A DNA stretch of 14,004 nt from Oribacterium sp. UBA3737. GTDB lineage: Bacteria > Bacillota_A > Clostridia > Lachnospirales > Lachnospiraceae. Positions 7,082-14,004 of the stretch are shown piece after piece; the first letter of the stretch is position 1, and each line of letters begins with the position of its first letter. The position numbers and the translations under genes were made by a program. The stretch covers positions 1 to 14,004 of the forward strand of contig DFGZ01000117.1 of the NCBI GenBank assembly GCA_002371295.1, written 5' to 3'. The notes beneath the pieces are model-generated. The model did not search any database, had not been told where the DNA came from, and saw only the letters and a program-made list of their open reading frames with translations.

Positions 7082-7158
7082 TAAGTTTGAAAGTGAACTT
7101 TCAAACTTATTTGGTGGATCATATACGAATTCGGGCAAGCTCGATTCGTGCATGTCCC
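7082..7158 (+). promoter_or_regulatory. Repeated leader element, copy 2, upstream of GGDEF/EAL gene
   Basis: The 28-bp palindrome at 7082-7109 is identical to that of copy 1. The hairpin is ACGAATTCGGGC (7125-7136), AA, GCTCGATTCGT (7139-7149). Relative to copy 1 it shows a compensatory T-A to C-G change (7126 with 7148) and an A-T to G-T(U) change (7134 with 7141). Both keep pairing in RNA, and the bulged T is retained. The outer stem is weaker than in copy 1 (GGATCAT 7116-7122 against ATGTCCC 7152-7158). The element ends just before the ribosome binding site CTGGAG. Seen directly: sequence and pairing. Inferred: regulatory role. Confidence 0.75.
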
Positions 7159-7174
7159 TGGAGAAAAATTATAT

Positions 7175-10100
7175 ATGAGAGAATCAGTAGATATAACTGA
7201 GCTTGATGATATAGATCGAAATTTTAACAGCTTTAATATGCCCATGCAGCTGGAGTATGACTCACTGACGGGGCTTCTTTGTCGTGGGTCATTTCTTGAA
7301 AAAGCTGCCAATGATATCCCGGATCTTCTTAAGAGATTCGGGCATGCAGTCATCATCACTCTGGATTTAAAGGACATGAAAGGCTTCAATTCAAGCTACG
7401 GTCAGGAAGAGGGAGACAGGCTTCTCTGCGGAATAGCGGATATACTGAAGCAGCACTTCGGAAACGAACATTGTTCCCGCTTCGGCGAGGATCGTTTCTA
7501 TGTATTCACAAGAGCAGTGGGCATAGACATAGAGCTGGACGGAATCATTAAGCAGATACGGAACATAAACAACGGACATACCCTTCCTGTCCGGATGGGA
7601 ATCTGTGCCATAAACGATGACAGGCTTTCCGTTGACATAGCCTGTGACAGGGCACGTATGGCCTGTGACACTCTTCGTGAAAGCTATGATTCAGGATTTG
7701 TATGGTTTGACGAAAGACTGGCGGATGAAACCACAAGAAAAGAATATATCATTAAAAACCTGGATACAGCCATTTCAAAGGGATGGATTCAGGTCTATCT
7801 CCAGCCGGTCATCCGGACACTGACAGGAGAATTGTGCGGTTTTGAGGCACTGTCACGATGGAAGGATCCTAAGTACGGGCTTCTTTTACCCGGAGATTTT
7901 ATCAGGATACTGGAGCAGAGCAGACTGACTCATAAACTGGATAATTACGTGGTACTCAAGGTGGCCAGGCTGCTTCGTGAGAGACAGGATAACGATCTTC
8001 CTGTAGTACCGATTTCCGTCAATATCTCAAGAGCGGACTTCATGGTGAATGATTCCGTGTCCTACATAACCGAGATCGTCAACAGGTACGGAATCCGAAA
8101 GAACCTTATCAACATAGAAATAACCGAGACCGCCATGGTAAAAGACAACGGTATCATCTCAACAGCCATCGACAGATTTCGTGACGAGGGCTTTTCAGTA
8201 TGGATGGATGATTTCGGAAGCGGTTATTCTTCCCTTAACGTACTGAAGGATTTCATGTTCGACCAGATAAAGATCGACATGGCTTTCTTCAAAAACTTCA
8301 ATGAACGTTCAAAGACCATCGTTACCATGATGATAGAGATGGCCAAAAAGCTCGGTATCCATACATTGGCAGAAGGAGTCGAGAACTATGAGCTCCTTAA
8401 TTTCCTGAGGAGTGTGGGCTGCGAAAAGATTCAGGGCCATTTCTTCGGAAAAGCCCTGCCCTGTGAGGAAATAGGCACTTATCTGGACAACAGAAAAATC
8501 CGGTGGGAAGCAAGGCATAACGCCGTAATGTATGATAAGGCCGGTCTTGCCAATGTCATCGTCGACAATCCTGTGGCCCTCTTCCTGTCTGACGGATATA
8601 CCTTCAGTGGTCTTTACTGTAATGATGAATTCAGGGATATCCTTATGACCGCAGGATATGAGGATCTTTCTGCTTTTGAAAGAGATATGAACCTTCCGGA
8701 AAGTCCGAAGGGCAGAAAATGCAGAGATCTGGCCTACAAGGCTAAGCGTCACAATTCAGAAGAGTACATGACCTTCCTTGCCAACAACAATTACTACCGC
8801 CTGTCCTTCCGGGTCATCGCCGCAAGTAATGAGACCTATATCCTTTACACCACTATGGACAGTCTGGTTTACGACAATGACAGGAACCACACCTCTGAGC
8901 TTGACACCATCGCAAGAAAGATAATGTTCAACTACGACAGTATCCATTACGTGGATATGAATGAGCATACCGGCACCATCATAGCCAGCAACATACCGAC
9001 TGAAAAAGTGGGAGACGTGATAGATGATACAATCTCCTACTATTCAGAGCACGTTATGCAGTACATTCATCCCAATGAGCATAAACGATGGAAGGAGTTC
9101 GTATCCATCGGAAATATACGTAACCTTTTGAAAAACAACCGGCGTGGCAATTTCTCGGCATTGTTCCAGATGCGGCAGATCGACGGAAGCTTTGAATGGA
9201 CCGAATTTACAGTTACCTCATTCAGAGGTACAAATTCCCATAAGCTTCTGGTCAGCAGCAAGCCGGCAATAATCAATGATCCTGCAGTCATGAAAGTCAT
9301 AGACGGACTCCTCCGGAACGACTCCGGAAATACAGAACCCCATCATGTGGTAACAGAGAACATCTGGGATGTTCTCATTAACAAGAGCGACGTCAAGTTC
9401 TTCTGGAAGGACCGTAATCTCCGTTTCCTCGGAGCAAGTAAGGCATTTTACGAATACTACGGTCTTACTGCCGAACAGGTTGTCGGCAAAACGAGCGAAG
9501 AGCTGGGATGGCACATAGATAATTCCATCTCCAGAAAGACCGATGAAGCCATCATAAATAAGGGTGAAACTGTTAAGGAAGCATTAAGACAAAATATAGT
9601 AAATGGGGTGTCTCACCGTATAGCCGTAACCAAATATCCACTGTATAATAAAGGTAAGATACAAGGTCTCATGGGATTCTTTGTGGATACCGAGCAGAGC
9701 GCTGCGGAATCAGGTGTCTTTAACTTTACGGATCCTGTTACAGGACTTATGAACGGGCGTGGTCTTATGGTGGCTTCACTGGAGTTCCAGGATAACTATC
9801 ATAAGAATCGTGAGAATTACATACATGTAGTACTGGATATTCCTGAGTATACAGACATCCAGGAGGATTATGGGGATACTGCCTCTCAGGAGCTTCTCTG
9901 TAAAACTGCAGACATACTGAGAAGCATCTTCCGGACGAGCTTCATACTTGCAAGAGCCAGCGGTGCACAGTTCTCGATCTGTAAAGCCACCACAGGTTTC
10001 AACGATGTAATGGATCTCGTACAGAAAGCCCAGACGGAAATCCACAACATCCATTCACTGAACGGTTTCAACTGTACTGTGCATGCTGATTACGGCATAG

Positions 10101-10186
10101 CCAGAGCTTCAGAAGCAAATTCCGTTCAGGAAGTAGTGAGCCTTGCATTTTCAAGAATGAGAAAGAGTAGAGAACAGAATTTTTAG
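7175..10186 (+). CDS. c-di-GMP protein: degenerate GGDEF, intact EAL, PAS-like domains, degenerate GGDEF
   Basis: This 1003-aa soluble protein has no membrane span. An N-terminal GGDEF-like domain (about 25-180) reads GEDRF at 104-108 instead of GGDEF, so cyclase activity is doubtful. The EAL domain (about 190-440) keeps the expected phosphodiesterase residues: E224 of EAL, N283, E315, D345 and D346 (DDFGSGYSS), K366, E400 and Q420. It probably cleaves c-di-GMP. Two weaker PAS-like regions (about 455-560 and 585-700) and a clear PAS/PAC domain (about 725-840) follow. The C-terminal GGDEF-like domain (850-1003) reads SGAQF at 929-933 and is also degenerate. The ATG at 7175 (GGAG 11 nt upstream) is preferred over a GTG at 7148, which lies inside the leader hairpin. 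The next gene starts 27 bp downstream. Confidence 0.92.
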   Translation: MRESVDITELDDIDRNFNSFNMPMQLEYDSLTGLLCRGSFLEKAANDIPDLLKRFGHAVIITLDLKDMKGFNSSYGQEEGDRLLCGIADILKQHFGNEHCSRFGEDRFYVFTRAVGIDIELDGIIKQIRNINNGHTLPVRMGICAINDDRLSVDIACDRARMACDTLRESYDSGFVWFDERLADETTRKEYIIKNLDTAISKGWIQVYLQPVIRTLTGELCGFEALSRWKDPKYGLLLPGDFIRILEQSRLTHKLDNYVVLKVARLLRERQDNDLPVVPISVNISRADFMVNDSVSYITEIVNRYGIRKNLINIEITETAMVKDNGIISTAIDRFRDEGFSVWMDDFGSGYSSLNVLKDFMFDQIKIDMAFFKNFNERSKTIVTMMIEMAKKLGIHTLAEGVENYELLNFLRSVGCEKIQGHFFGKALPCEEIGTYLDNRKIRWEARHNAVMYDKAGLANVIVDNPVALFLSDGYTFSGLYCNDEFRDILMTAGYEDLSAFERDMNLPESPKGRKCRDLAYKAKRHNSEEYMTFLANNNYYRLSFRVIAASNETYILYTTMDSLVYDNDRNHTSELDTIARKIMFNYDSIHYVDMNEHTGTIIASNIPTEKVGDVIDDTISYYSEHVMQYIHPNEHKRWKEFVSIGNIRNLLKNNRRGNFSALFQMRQIDGSFEWTEFTVTSFRGTNSHKLLVSSKPAIINDPAVMKVIDGLLRNDSGNTEPHHVVTENIWDVLINKSDVKFFWKDRNLRFLGASKAFYEYYGLTAEQVVGKTSEELGWHIDNSISRKTDEAIINKGETVKEALRQNIVNGVSHRIAVTKYPLYNKGKIQGLMGFFVDTEQSAAESGVFNFTDPVTGLMNGRGLMVASLEFQDNYHKNRENYIHVVLDIPEYTDIQEDYGDTASQELLCKTADILRSIFRTSFILARASGAQFSICKATTGFNDVMDLVQKAQTEIHNIHSLNGFNCTVHADYGIARASEANSVQEVVSLAFSRMRKSREQNF

Positions 10187-10213
10187 GCTCAATGCGGCGG
10201 AATGGAGATTATT

Positions 10214-12805
10214 ATGAGAAAACGCATTTCAGCTGCCATGATAATAATGGCAGCTCTTGCTGTGTCCGGATGTTCAGGCAATAAGCCGGCTGCAGCACCT
10301 GAAACCACGACTGTAAGTCCTGAAACAACCGCTCCCGTAAAGGAGAGTAAACCACAAGAGACAGAAGGGCAGGAAAAAAAAGATGAAGAAAAAAAACCTT
10401 CTGCTCAGCCCATAAAGCTTCCCGATTTCCGGTACACCAGGGAAAACTTCCCGCGGATGGATGGTTCAACTTCCACAGTACCATTGGGAAAGGCTATTGC
10501 AAGTACATTTCTTAACAGTTCTCCTGAGGATGTTGAGGACCTTTGCAGGTTCAACAGAACCACCCAGTCCTTCAGAAATCTCCTTGCGGGAGATGCAGAC
10601 ATCCTTATAGTAGGAGAACCCAATGCCAAGGTCTTTCAGGAAATGGAAGAGGCTAACTTCAAGTACCGAATGGAAGTTTTTTCAAACGATGCTCTTATTT
10701 TTGTGGTCAATGAAGACAACCCTGTTGATTCCCTGACCACAGATCAGATCAGAGATATTTACTCCGGAAAGATCACCAACTGGAAAGAAGTAGGCGGAAA
10801 CGATGCCGAGATCGTTCCTTTCCAGCGTAATGAAGGAGCCGGATCACAGGCCCTGATACTTAAGCACATAATGAAAGACACTCCCATGATGGAACCTCCC
10901 AAGGGTCTGGTAGCATCCGAAATGGGCGAGCTGATGACTGCAGTTAAGTCCTATGATAATTCTGCCAATGCCATCGGCTATTCAGTCTACTACTATGCCA
11001 ACGATATGAAGATGGCAAAGGGTCTCAAGATCATCGCTGTTGACGGTGTACAGCCAAACCCTGAAACCATCCGTAATGAGACATACCCTCATAGAAACGC
11101 CTCCTACTGTGTCATACCTGAGGATGCGGATACCTCCGACGAGCGTGTAAAGGGTGCCCGTGTACTCTACGACTGGCTGCTTTCCGAAGACGGTCAGCGC
11201 CTTGTATCATCTATGGGCTATGTATCTGTAATGGATGTTTCCTCCTTTGGAGATAAATCTTCTGCAGCCGGACATAACCATCAGGACAATTTTACCCGTC
11301 TTAATGATGCACCGGCAGGAACTCTTACAGAAGTCAGCCCGCGTGATGATTACGGTCTGCTGATCCCGTATGACGGATCTTCCCTGTACGTAAGCTACGG
11401 ATACGGTCCGGATGGTGATGATGAGGATGGCTACTCATACCTTGCAGGATACATGAGTGGATTCTTTGATACAAAGGGTCGTCTCATCACAGACCCTGTT
11501 TACAATTCCATCAGAGTCATGGATTACTATGATGTTATAGAAAGAAACGAATTCAGTCTTCCTTTCTACAGAGCAGTAAAGTATGATCTGCCATATGATT
11601 CAGCCGCCTTCAACAGTGAGGATGTGACTCTTCCAAGTGAAAACATTCACCAGCAGTTTATTGCAAAGGACGGAAGCTTCGTTTCTCCTGAATTCGGATA
11701 CATTTCAGGCATGAGGGATCATATACTGTGTAAGTCCGCCGATGAAACAAATGATTTCGTAATTTACGATCTTAATGCCGAGATCGTCATGACCTACGAC
11801 GAGCTCAACAAGGCTAATAACGGAATCATCGCAAAGAAACTGAATCAGGGCGAATATCTCAGTGACGTAAGCTACGGTGACGGATACTATGTTTTCTATT
11901 TTAACGACGGCTACTACTATGTAGACGAGAACACTAAGAAGATAGTGCTGGGCCCGTACAGCTATGCGGAACCTTTCAGGGACGGGCGTGCCTTTGTCCG
12001 CAATGGAGATTTTGCTTCGGTTATCGATATAAACGGAAAAGATTACATCGGAAGCGGCTATGACATGGCAGAGCTCCTTGATAACGGCTATGCCGTTGGA
12101 AAAAACGACTCGGTAACCGTTCTTTATGACAATGACGGAAAAGAGCTCAGGAAATTCCCGGCATGCAACAGCATCGGAGTCTATGACTGGGGCTTCTATC
12201 AAAACTTCCAATCAGATAACGGCTGGTATTATATTTACTATGATAATGATGGCAACGAGCTTCTTAATGACGAAGAAAATATATGGAACTGCGGAGAGAA
12301 GAGCCCGATTGCTTATGCTTATGGTACCAAGAACGGTCCCGAAAAACTCGATGCCGAAAACAGTGAGGGCATATGGCTTAAGAACCTTTTGACCGGCAAG
12401 AGCCTGTTCATCGAAGGCGCATCCTATGCTTATCCTTTCTACACTATCGAAGGCACGGCTGATGTTCCTTACATCAAGGTTACCACTTATACAAACGATG
12501 ATCTTGATTCCAGCGAATCCATTTACGATGAAGCCCTTAAGGAAGTCTTCCATGTAGATAATGGCTACATCAATATCACATCCGATGTTCTGACCAACGA
12601 GTGGCTTTTCGTAGGTGATGATCCTAGCGCAACGAGCTTTAAGCTTTATGATAAGAGCTTCAGGCTTCTGACTGAGAATGAGAGTTATCCTGAAGTTTAC
12701 GACAGCTATATAGTCAACACCTGTGACAATGCTTCCATCGGATTTGACCCGAAGGGTAACGAAATCTTCTGCTATGAGATGAAGGGCTCATACGGGAACG
12801 AATAA
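10214..12805 (+). CDS. PstS-like lipoprotein fused to a WG-repeat-like region
   Basis: The 863-aa product is an exported lipoprotein. A signal peptide ends in AVSGC with lipidation Cys20, followed by a Thr/Glu/Lys-rich linker (about 21-70). A phosphate-binding-protein fold covers about 75-345, with DGSTST (83-88) and RNEGAGSQ (205-212), which correspond to the phosphate loops of PstS. The remaining roughly 490 residues are rich in Tyr, Asp and Gly and contain loose repeats of the kind seen in WG repeats (for example FFDTKGRLITDP, AFVRNGDFASVIDINGK, VLYDNDGKEL). The ATG at 10214 is preferred because TGGAG (10203-10207) precedes it by 6 nt; an in-frame ATG at 10202 has a poorer site. Co-transcription with the c-di-GMP gene is likely. 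Ligand unknown: phosphate or another anion, possibly a sensor rather than a transporter subunit, since no pst permease genes are present. Confidence 0.85.
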   Translation: MRKRISAAMIIMAALAVSGCSGNKPAAAPETTTVSPETTAPVKESKPQETEGQEKKDEEKKPSAQPIKLPDFRYTRENFPRMDGSTSTVPLGKAIASTFLNSSPEDVEDLCRFNRTTQSFRNLLAGDADILIVGEPNAKVFQEMEEANFKYRMEVFSNDALIFVVNEDNPVDSLTTDQIRDIYSGKITNWKEVGGNDAEIVPFQRNEGAGSQALILKHIMKDTPMMEPPKGLVASEMGELMTAVKSYDNSANAIGYSVYYYANDMKMAKGLKIIAVDGVQPNPETIRNETYPHRNASYCVIPEDADTSDERVKGARVLYDWLLSEDGQRLVSSMGYVSVMDVSSFGDKSSAAGHNHQDNFTRLNDAPAGTLTEVSPRDDYGLLIPYDGSSLYVSYGYGPDGDDEDGYSYLAGYMSGFFDTKGRLITDPVYNSIRVMDYYDVIERNEFSLPFYRAVKYDLPYDSAAFNSEDVTLPSENIHQQFIAKDGSFVSPEFGYISGMRDHILCKSADETNDFVIYDLNAEIVMTYDELNKANNGIIAKKLNQGEYLSDVSYGDGYYVFYFNDGYYYVDENTKKIVLGPYSYAEPFRDGRAFVRNGDFASVIDINGKDYIGSGYDMAELLDNGYAVGKNDSVTVLYDNDGKELRKFPACNSIGVYDWGFYQNFQSDNGWYYIYYDNDGNELLNDEENIWNCGEKSPIAYAYGTKNGPEKLDAENSEGIWLKNLLTGKSLFIEGASYAYPFYTIEGTADVPYIKVTTYTNDDLDSSESIYDEALKEVFHVDNGYINITSDVLTNEWLFVGDDPSATSFKLYDKSFRLLTENESYPEVYDSYIVNTCDNASIGFDPKGNEIFCYEMKGSYGNE

Positions 12806-12811
12806 ATAACC

Positions 12812-12968
12812 TGAAACAGCATCGGGACCGCACCGGCCCACTCAATTGAAAGTACATCCTGCTTGTCGTGTTCGTACCTTGCACACTTCGTGTGCCCGGA
12901 TACGTACACGACCTCGCAGTCTGTTCTTTCAATTCGCAAGCCTTGGTGCATATCCCGATGCTGTTTCA
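12812..12968. repeat. 157-nt long multi-stem hairpin (candidate structured RNA or palindromic element)
   Basis: Nested arms fold the whole stretch into one imperfect hairpin. The pairs are TGAAACAGCATCGGGA with its perfect complement (12812-12827/12953-12968, 16 bp), GCACC/GGTGC (12830-12834/12945-12949), GGC/GCC (12835-12837/12940-12942), AATTGAAAG/CTTTCAATT (12844-12852/12926-12934), CTGC/GCAG (12859-12862/12916-12919), GTCGTGTTCGTA against TACGTACACGAC (12865-12876/12901-12912, 11 of 12), and GCACAC/GTGTGC (12881-12886/12890-12895) with loop ttc. It begins 6 nt after the stop of the PstS-like gene. No coding signal fits inside. It could be a 3' UTR structure, a noncoding RNA or a MITE-like palindrome; no clear target duplication flanks it. 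Confidence 0.75.
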
Positions 12969-12970
12969 TA

Positions 12971-13002
12971 GGATATTGAATTTCCACGGAAAATCGATAT
13001 CC
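12971..13002. other. Second hairpin next to the long palindrome
   Basis: GGATAT (12971-12976) pairs with ATATCC (12997-13002), and inside it TTTCC (12981-12985) pairs with GGAAA (12988-12992), leaving a symmetrical 4x4 internal loop. CGTACACG follows at 13002-13009 and repeats the same 8-mer at 12903-12910 in the long hairpin, so an alternative pairing with its left arm is possible. Confidence 0.5.
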
Positions 13003-13028
13003 GTACACGCGGTTAATTGACTTCTGAA

Positions 13029-13063
13029 AAAAACGGTTCCGGCATAAAGCCGGAACCGTTTTT
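13029..13063. terminator. Bidirectional intrinsic terminator between convergent genes
   Basis: AAAAACGGTTCCGGC (13029-13043) and GCCGGAACCGTTTTT (13049-13063) form a perfect 15-bp stem with loop ataaa. T-runs follow on both strands (TTTTTCTTT on plus, seven T on minus). It ends transcription from the PstS-like gene and from homoserine dehydrogenase, whose stop codon is 2 bp away. Confidence 0.93.
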
Positions 13064-13065
13064 CT

Positions 13066-14004
13066 TTATGATTTAAGTACTCTAAGCACATTGTCTACGG
13101 ATGAAACCGAACCGTTTGTAAGAAGAACCTGAAGGGCAGTAGTAAGGATGCTCTTATCGACATCATACACTATGAAGATCATCGGAACTGTTCCTCCCGA
13201 GTTATCACCTGCACGCTGCATCATGGTCTTGATGCCGATACCGTAAACACCGAGGGTGGACGCAATCTGTCCGAGGACTCCGGGATGATCCACTGCATGG
13301 CAATGGATGTAATAGTGATGGGCTCCTTCACCGGCAAATTCAAGATTTGCATCATATCGAAGGTGCGGCAGAAGGTCATAGGCAGCACCCTTTTCAATCT
13401 TACGGGCAACACTTACAACATCGCCGATTACTGCGCTTCCTGTAGGAAGAGGACCTGCACCCCGTCCGTAGAACATAAGATTGTCCACTGCGTTTCCTGT
13501 GATGTAGACTGCATTGAACTCGTTGTTGACATTGGCAAGAGGATGGTTCTCCGATACAAGGGACGGCTCAACATTGCAGGTTACCTTTCCGTTCTCGTTA
13601 TGAGCCGTGGCAAGAAGCTTTATCTTGTAGCCGAATTCCTTGGCAAAGGCAATGTCTTCGCTGGTAACTGTAGTGATTCCCTTGGTGGGGATATCATCGG
13701 GCTTAATGCCTATACCGAAAAGAAGAGAGATGAGGATGGACAGCTTGTTCGCTGCATCGATTCCCTCAACATCGGCAGTGGGATCAGCCTCTGCAAATCC
13801 CTTCGCCTGAGCATCCTTGAGCACCTCTTCATAAGGTGTACCGTTCTCTGTCATCTTGGTGAGGATATAGTTCGTGGTTCCGTTAAGAATTCCCTGAACC
13901 TGACTGAACTCATTGGATATAAGGGCACTGGAAATAGCATTGAGAATAGGGATACCTCCGGCTACACTTGCCTCAAAGCGAAGCATAAGCTGATTTTTAT
14001 ATGC
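13066..14004 (-). CDS. hom: Homoserine dehydrogenase, C-terminal part, 5' end outside window
   Basis: The enzyme makes homoserine from aspartate semialdehyde with NAD(P)H, for threonine and methionine synthesis. The frame is open to the window edge (AYKNQLMLRFEASVAGGIPI), so the roughly 100-residue nucleotide-binding N-terminus lies outside, and the ATG at 13986 is internal. The 312 visible residues hold the catalytic domain with ILNGTTNY (38-45 of the fragment), EADPTADVEG (72-81) and GRGAGPLPTGSAV. A C-terminal ACT domain (about 229-311, YYIHCHAVDHPGVLGQIAS) is normally the threonine feedback sensor in this form of the enzyme. It ends at TAA (13066-13068) beside the shared terminator. It is convergent with the PstS-like gene and appears unrelated in function. 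Confidence 0.95.
   Translation of the reverse strand, partial: AYKNQLMLRFEASVAGGIPILNAISSALISNEFSQVQGILNGTTNYILTKMTENGTPYEEVLKDAQAKGFAEADPTADVEGIDAANKLSILISLLFGIGIKPDDIPTKGITTVTSEDIAFAKEFGYKIKLLATAHNENGKVTCNVEPSLVSENHPLANVNNEFNAVYITGNAVDNLMFYGRGAGPLPTGSAVIGDVVSVARKIEKGAAYDLLPHLRYDANLEFAGEGAHHYYIHCHAVDHPGVLGQIASTLGVYGIGIKTMMQRAGDNSGGTVPMIFIVYDVDKSILTTALQVLLTNGSVSSVDNVLRVLKS

Noticed and set aside
7148..7174. GTG start for the GGDEF/EAL gene, adding nine residues
   Set aside because: It is inside the 3' arm of the conserved leader hairpin, and the equivalent position in copy 1 is not used for coding.
7009..7200. 63-codon plus-strand ORF crossing leader copy 2
   Set aside because: It is stopped by TAA in the palindrome flank of copy 1, overlaps the real start, and has no family resemblance. 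A short leader peptide beginning at TTG in the palindrome (preceded by GAGG or GGAG in the two copies) remains a weak possibility.
7175..10186. Active diguanylate cyclase
   Set aside because: Both GGDEF signatures are altered (GEDRF and SGAQF), so synthesis of c-di-GMP is unlikely.
11705..12211. 168-codon minus-strand ORF within the PstS-like gene
   Set aside because: It is antisense to a long, well-supported coding region and is best explained by its codon pattern.
12812..12968. Insertion sequence end or MITE with target duplication
   Set aside because: No transposase and no convincing flanking duplication are visible; kept only as an alternative until a copy search is done.
12714..13008. 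Minus-strand ORFs of 72 and 78 codons over the long hairpin
   Set aside because: They overlap the end of the PstS-like gene and the palindrome, and lack ribosome binding sites or recognisable composition.

Overview
The window looks like chromosomal DNA of a Gram-positive anaerobe of the class Clostridia, probably Lachnospiraceae-like. This rests on GGAGG-type ribosome binding sites, moderate GC, a lipoprotein-anchored binding protein, intrinsic terminators and the protein families present. I cannot name the species. I see no rRNA, tRNA, CRISPR array, phage genes or transposase.

Region 1 (1-6575, + strand) is a peptide-nutrition operon. It starts with the 3' part of a peptide-binding protein gene, followed by permeases DppB-like and DppC-like and ATPases DppD-like and DppF-like. 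A complete M42-family aminopeptidase gene follows. Imported peptides would be hydrolysed in the cytoplasm by that peptidase. A stem-loop separates the binding protein from the permeases, and an imperfect tandem duplication covers the end of the dppD-like gene.

Region 2 (6576-7174) is intergenic but not empty. It holds three small hairpins, an 18-bp-arm bidirectional terminator, a 53-codon membrane small ORF on the minus strand with a strong Shine-Dalgarno, a long 15-bp-arm dyad between that ORF and the next gene, and the second copy of a 77-nt leader element.

Region 3 (7175-12805, + strand) encodes a 1003-aa c-di-GMP protein. Its EAL phosphodiesterase looks intact, and it carries two degenerate GGDEF domains with PAS-like sensor domains between the EAL and the second GGDEF. 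Just 27 bp later comes an 863-aa lipoprotein that joins a PstS-like phosphate-binding fold to a long C-terminal region resembling WG repeats.

Region 4 (12806-14004) holds a 157-nt elaborate long hairpin, a second hairpin, a bidirectional terminator and, on the minus strand, the C-terminal part of homoserine dehydrogenase.

The most notable signal is the 77-nt element found just before the start codons of both the M42 peptidase gene (5398-5474) and the GGDEF/EAL gene (7082-7158). It has an identical 28-bp perfect palindrome followed by a hairpin ending at the ribosome binding site. The two hairpins differ by one compensatory pair (T-A to C-G) and one A-T to G-T(U) change, which points to a conserved structure. 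It may be an undescribed cis-regulatory cassette linking peptide breakdown to c-di-GMP turnover. The 157-nt hairpin after the PstS-like gene is the second most interesting signal.
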